The notes beneath the pieces are model-generated. The model was not told where the DNA came from, did no database searches, and saw only the letters and a program-made list of their open reading frames with translations. Below, in pieces: positions 62,171-64,000 of a DNA stretch of 64,000 nt; the first letter of the stretch is position 1, and every line of letters begins with the position of its first letter. The stretch is from Bacteroidota bacterium (GTDB lineage: Bacteria; Bacteroidota; Bacteroidia; UKL13-3). The stretch is taken from assembly GCA_013298895.1 (NCBI GenBank), contig JAAFJM010000011.1, forward strand, positions 28,784 to 92,783. Reading direction: 5' to 3'. A program made the position numbers and the translations under genes.

Positions 62171-64000
62171 TTAAAATTTAAAATTGTAAGTAACTGATGG
62201 AATCCAGCGGAACAATGTAGTTTGTACCACCTCGGTTTTATTGGGGTCTGACTTGGCTTCTCTAAATGAAATGGTATAAGCATTTTCACGGCCATAAGCA
62301 TTGTATAACGAAAAGTTCCAACTGCTTTCCATTTTTTCGGTTTTCTTTCTTACATAAGTTAAACCTAAATCTAACCTGTGGTAGTTTGGCATTCTGTAAC
62401 TGTTTCGTTCGGTATAAGCCCATTGTAAAGTTCCATCTACATTGTATTTACCACTAGGAAAAGTAACCGCATTGCCTGTATAAAAAATCCATGCGGCAGA
62501 TAACGACCATTTTGGCTTCAACTCATAAATTCCTACAATAGATATATCATGTGTTCTATCTTGCTTTGCCAAATACCATTCGTTGTTGTTAATTCCATCA
62601 AACTTACGTTCGGTTCTTGATAAAGTATAACCCACCCAACCAGTTAATCTGCCTGTTTTTTTCTTTAACAATAACTCTAAACCATAAGCACGGCCTTTGC
62701 CATAAACCAATTCACCTTCAACTTTATCGCCAGCTTGCGAGTTTGCACCATTTTTATAATCTACTTGGTTTTGCATTTCTTTATAATAAGCTTCGGCACT
62801 AAATTCATAGTTGTTGTTATTGATATTTTTAAACCAACCAATGGCTAATTGGTCTCCAATTTCGGGCTTTACATTAAATGAAGTTGGAATCCAAATATCG
62901 GTTGGGTTTGATGCAGTGGCATTAGAAAGTTGATGCACATTTTGTATATTTCTTGAATAACTTGCCTTAATGGAAGCATCGGTGGTATAACTATAACTAG
63001 CAGATAAGCGTGGCTCTGGATTCAAGTATGTTTTTAAAATTTCGCCTGAACTATAAGTTGTTGAATTAATTACTTCGCCTTTATCGTTATAATCATAATA
63101 AGTACTTCCACCCAATAAACTAAATGAAGTTAAGCGTAATCCATACTCCACATTTAAACGACTATTTACTTGCCAATCGTTGGTAAAATAAATGGCATTT
63201 TCCCAAGAGTATTTTGGGTTTTCTGGTTGGCTAGATAATGAAGAGCCTTCTTCGGCTTCAATTCTTCCGGCAGTAATGGTATGGTGAATGGTATTGAAAC
63301 CAAACTTAATTTTGTTTTTATTATTGGGAAAATACTGAAACTCTTGCTTTAAGTTATAATCAGTAATATGCGATTTAATTTTAAAATCGTTTTGACCAGC
63401 ACTAATTTTTATTTCGTAATTAAAATTGCTAAATATGAGTGATGTATTTGAAAACAATTTGTTATTGATGATATGATTCCAACGCAAAGTACCAGTGCTA
63501 TTTCCCCAACTTATTCCAAAGGTTTCGCCAAATCCAAGTTTATCTTTTCCAAAATAACCCGATAAATAAATTCTATCCTTTTCGCCAATTTTATAATTTG
63601 CTTTTGCGTTCAAATCGTAAAAATAAAGTTGGTTCTCACTAATGCTTTTATCGTTGCTCAACTTTAAAAACAAATCGGCATAAGTTCTTCTACCTGTTAT
63701 TAAAAATGAACCTTTATCTTTTTTTATAGGGCCTTCAAAATTTAGTTTTGATGATATTAAACCAATGCCACCACTAGTTGAAAAGTGTTTGCTATTACCC
63801 TCATTCATTTTTATATCAAGCACCGAAGCCAATCTTCCACCATAGTTTGCTGGTTGACTGCCTTTGTATAAAGTAGCATTTTTTATGGCATCGCTATTAA
63901 ATGTAGAAAAGAAACCCAATAAATGCGAAGCATTGTAAACTGGTGCTTCGTCTAGCAAAATTAAGTTCTGGTCAGCCCCTCCTCCTCTTACATAATAACC
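62171..64000 (-). CDS. TonB-dependent receptor, C-terminal part (5' end beyond window)
   Basis: The 609 visible residues run from the plug domain (GYYVRGGGADQNLI, then LLDEAPVYNASHLLGFFSTF) to the barrel end VTYNFKF. The frame stays open to base 64000; a start at 63958 would be a TTG inside the plug and is not real. It is the same type as the receptor at 4109-6481, with matching landmarks (GGRLASVLDIKMNEG, KKKTGRLTGWVGYTLSR). It heads the visible part of the six-gene operon and should import an unidentified ligand by TonB energy. Confidence 0.94.
   Translation of the reverse strand, partial: GYYVRGGGADQNLILLDEAPVYNASHLLGFFSTFNSDAIKNATLYKGSQPANYGGRLASVLDIKMNEGNSKHFSTSGGIGLISSKLNFEGPIKKDKGSFLITGRRTYADLFLKLSNDKSISENQLYFYDLNAKANYKIGEKDRIYLSGYFGKDKLGFGETFGISWGNSTGTLRWNHIINNKLFSNTSLIFSNFNYEIKISAGQNDFKIKSHITDYNLKQEFQYFPNNKNKIKFGFNTIHHTITAGRIEAEEGSSLSSQPENPKYSWENAIYFTNDWQVNSRLNVEYGLRLTSFSLLGGSTYYDYNDKGEVINSTTYSSGEILKTYLNPEPRLSASYSYTTDASIKASYSRNIQNVHQLSNATASNPTDIWIPTSFNVKPEIGDQLAIGWFKNINNNNYEFSAEAYYKEMQNQVDYKNGANSQAGDKVEGELVYGKGRAYGLELLLKKKTGRLTGWVGYTLSRTERKFDGINNNEWYLAKQDRTHDISIVGIYELKPKWSLSAAWIFYTGNAVTFPSGKYNVDGTLQWAYTERNSYRMPNYHRLDLGLTYVRKKTEKMESSWNFSLYNAYGRENAYTISFREAKSDPNKTEVVQTTLFRWIPSVTYNFKF

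Noticed and set aside
1..64000. tRNA, rRNA or riboswitch genes
   Set aside because: I looked for T-loop-like GGTTCGAATCC words and conserved rRNA motifs and saw none; a covariance-model scan (tRNAscan-SE, Rfam) would be decisive.

Overview
This window is AT-rich chromosomal DNA from a member of the Bacteroidota, probably a low-GC environmental lineage near the Chitinophagia, Sphingobacteriia or Flavobacteriia; I cannot place it more precisely. The evidence is two TonB-dependent receptor/DUF4249 lipoprotein pairs, two secreted proteins with type IX secretion (T9SS) C-terminal sorting domains, a PorV/PorQ-family protein, an S46 dipeptidyl-peptidase, a GNAT-nitrilase fusion, and TAnnTTTG-type -7 promoter elements close to start codons. 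Genes lie on both strands in short operons. I see no rRNA, tRNA, CRISPR array, phage or transposase.

Layout. 1-9.5 kb: end of a SNF2 helicase, a T9SS cargo protein, an AlkB-like dioxygenase, a PhoB-like response regulator, a DUF4249/TonB-receptor pair, a PAS protein that stops after its phosphoacceptor helices, a small conserved protein and a DUF1015 protein. 9.6-15 kb: a SulP transporter/beta-carbonic anhydrase pair, a secreted beta-lactamase-fold protein and a saccharopine/alanine-dehydrogenase-like enzyme. 15-26 kb: an ABC exporter, the GNAT-nitrilase fusion, a PorV-like protein, an AcpH-like protein, a 1243-residue NtrY-like kinase and an Hsp20. 26-31 kb: a three-gene SMC/condensin-like module of Muk/Mks type, split by a tandem array of hairpin-bearing repeats. 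31-40 kb: S46 peptidase, a DUF4920 lipoprotein and a 1952-residue CheB-CheR-multiPAS-kinase. 40-46.5 kb: a MarR regulator with a palindromic operator over its own promoter, followed by a complete RND efflux system. 46.5-56.6 kb: an OmpA-type protein, PaaG-like, Ppx/GppA-like and PaaI-like enzymes, two unrecognised genes, DnaN, a PhoD-like phosphatase, a cytochrome-b5-like protein, an EEP hydrolase and a SOUL protein. 57-64 kb: a tight six-gene minus-strand operon with a TonB receptor, a DUF4249 lipoprotein, and a TolC/MacA/MacB-like exporter with a separate ATPase.

The intergenic DNA is notable. Several gaps, including some inside operons, hold short-period drifting repeats (variants of caatttaa and tccaatctt) and compact hairpins that recur with compensatory stem changes. 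These look like REP-type or small non-autonomous elements. The strongest leads are the condensin-like module with its embedded repeat array, the MarR operator/promoter, the TonB-receptor-linked MacAB/TolC operon and the kinase-like protein without an ATPase domain. None can be called a new system from sequence alone.
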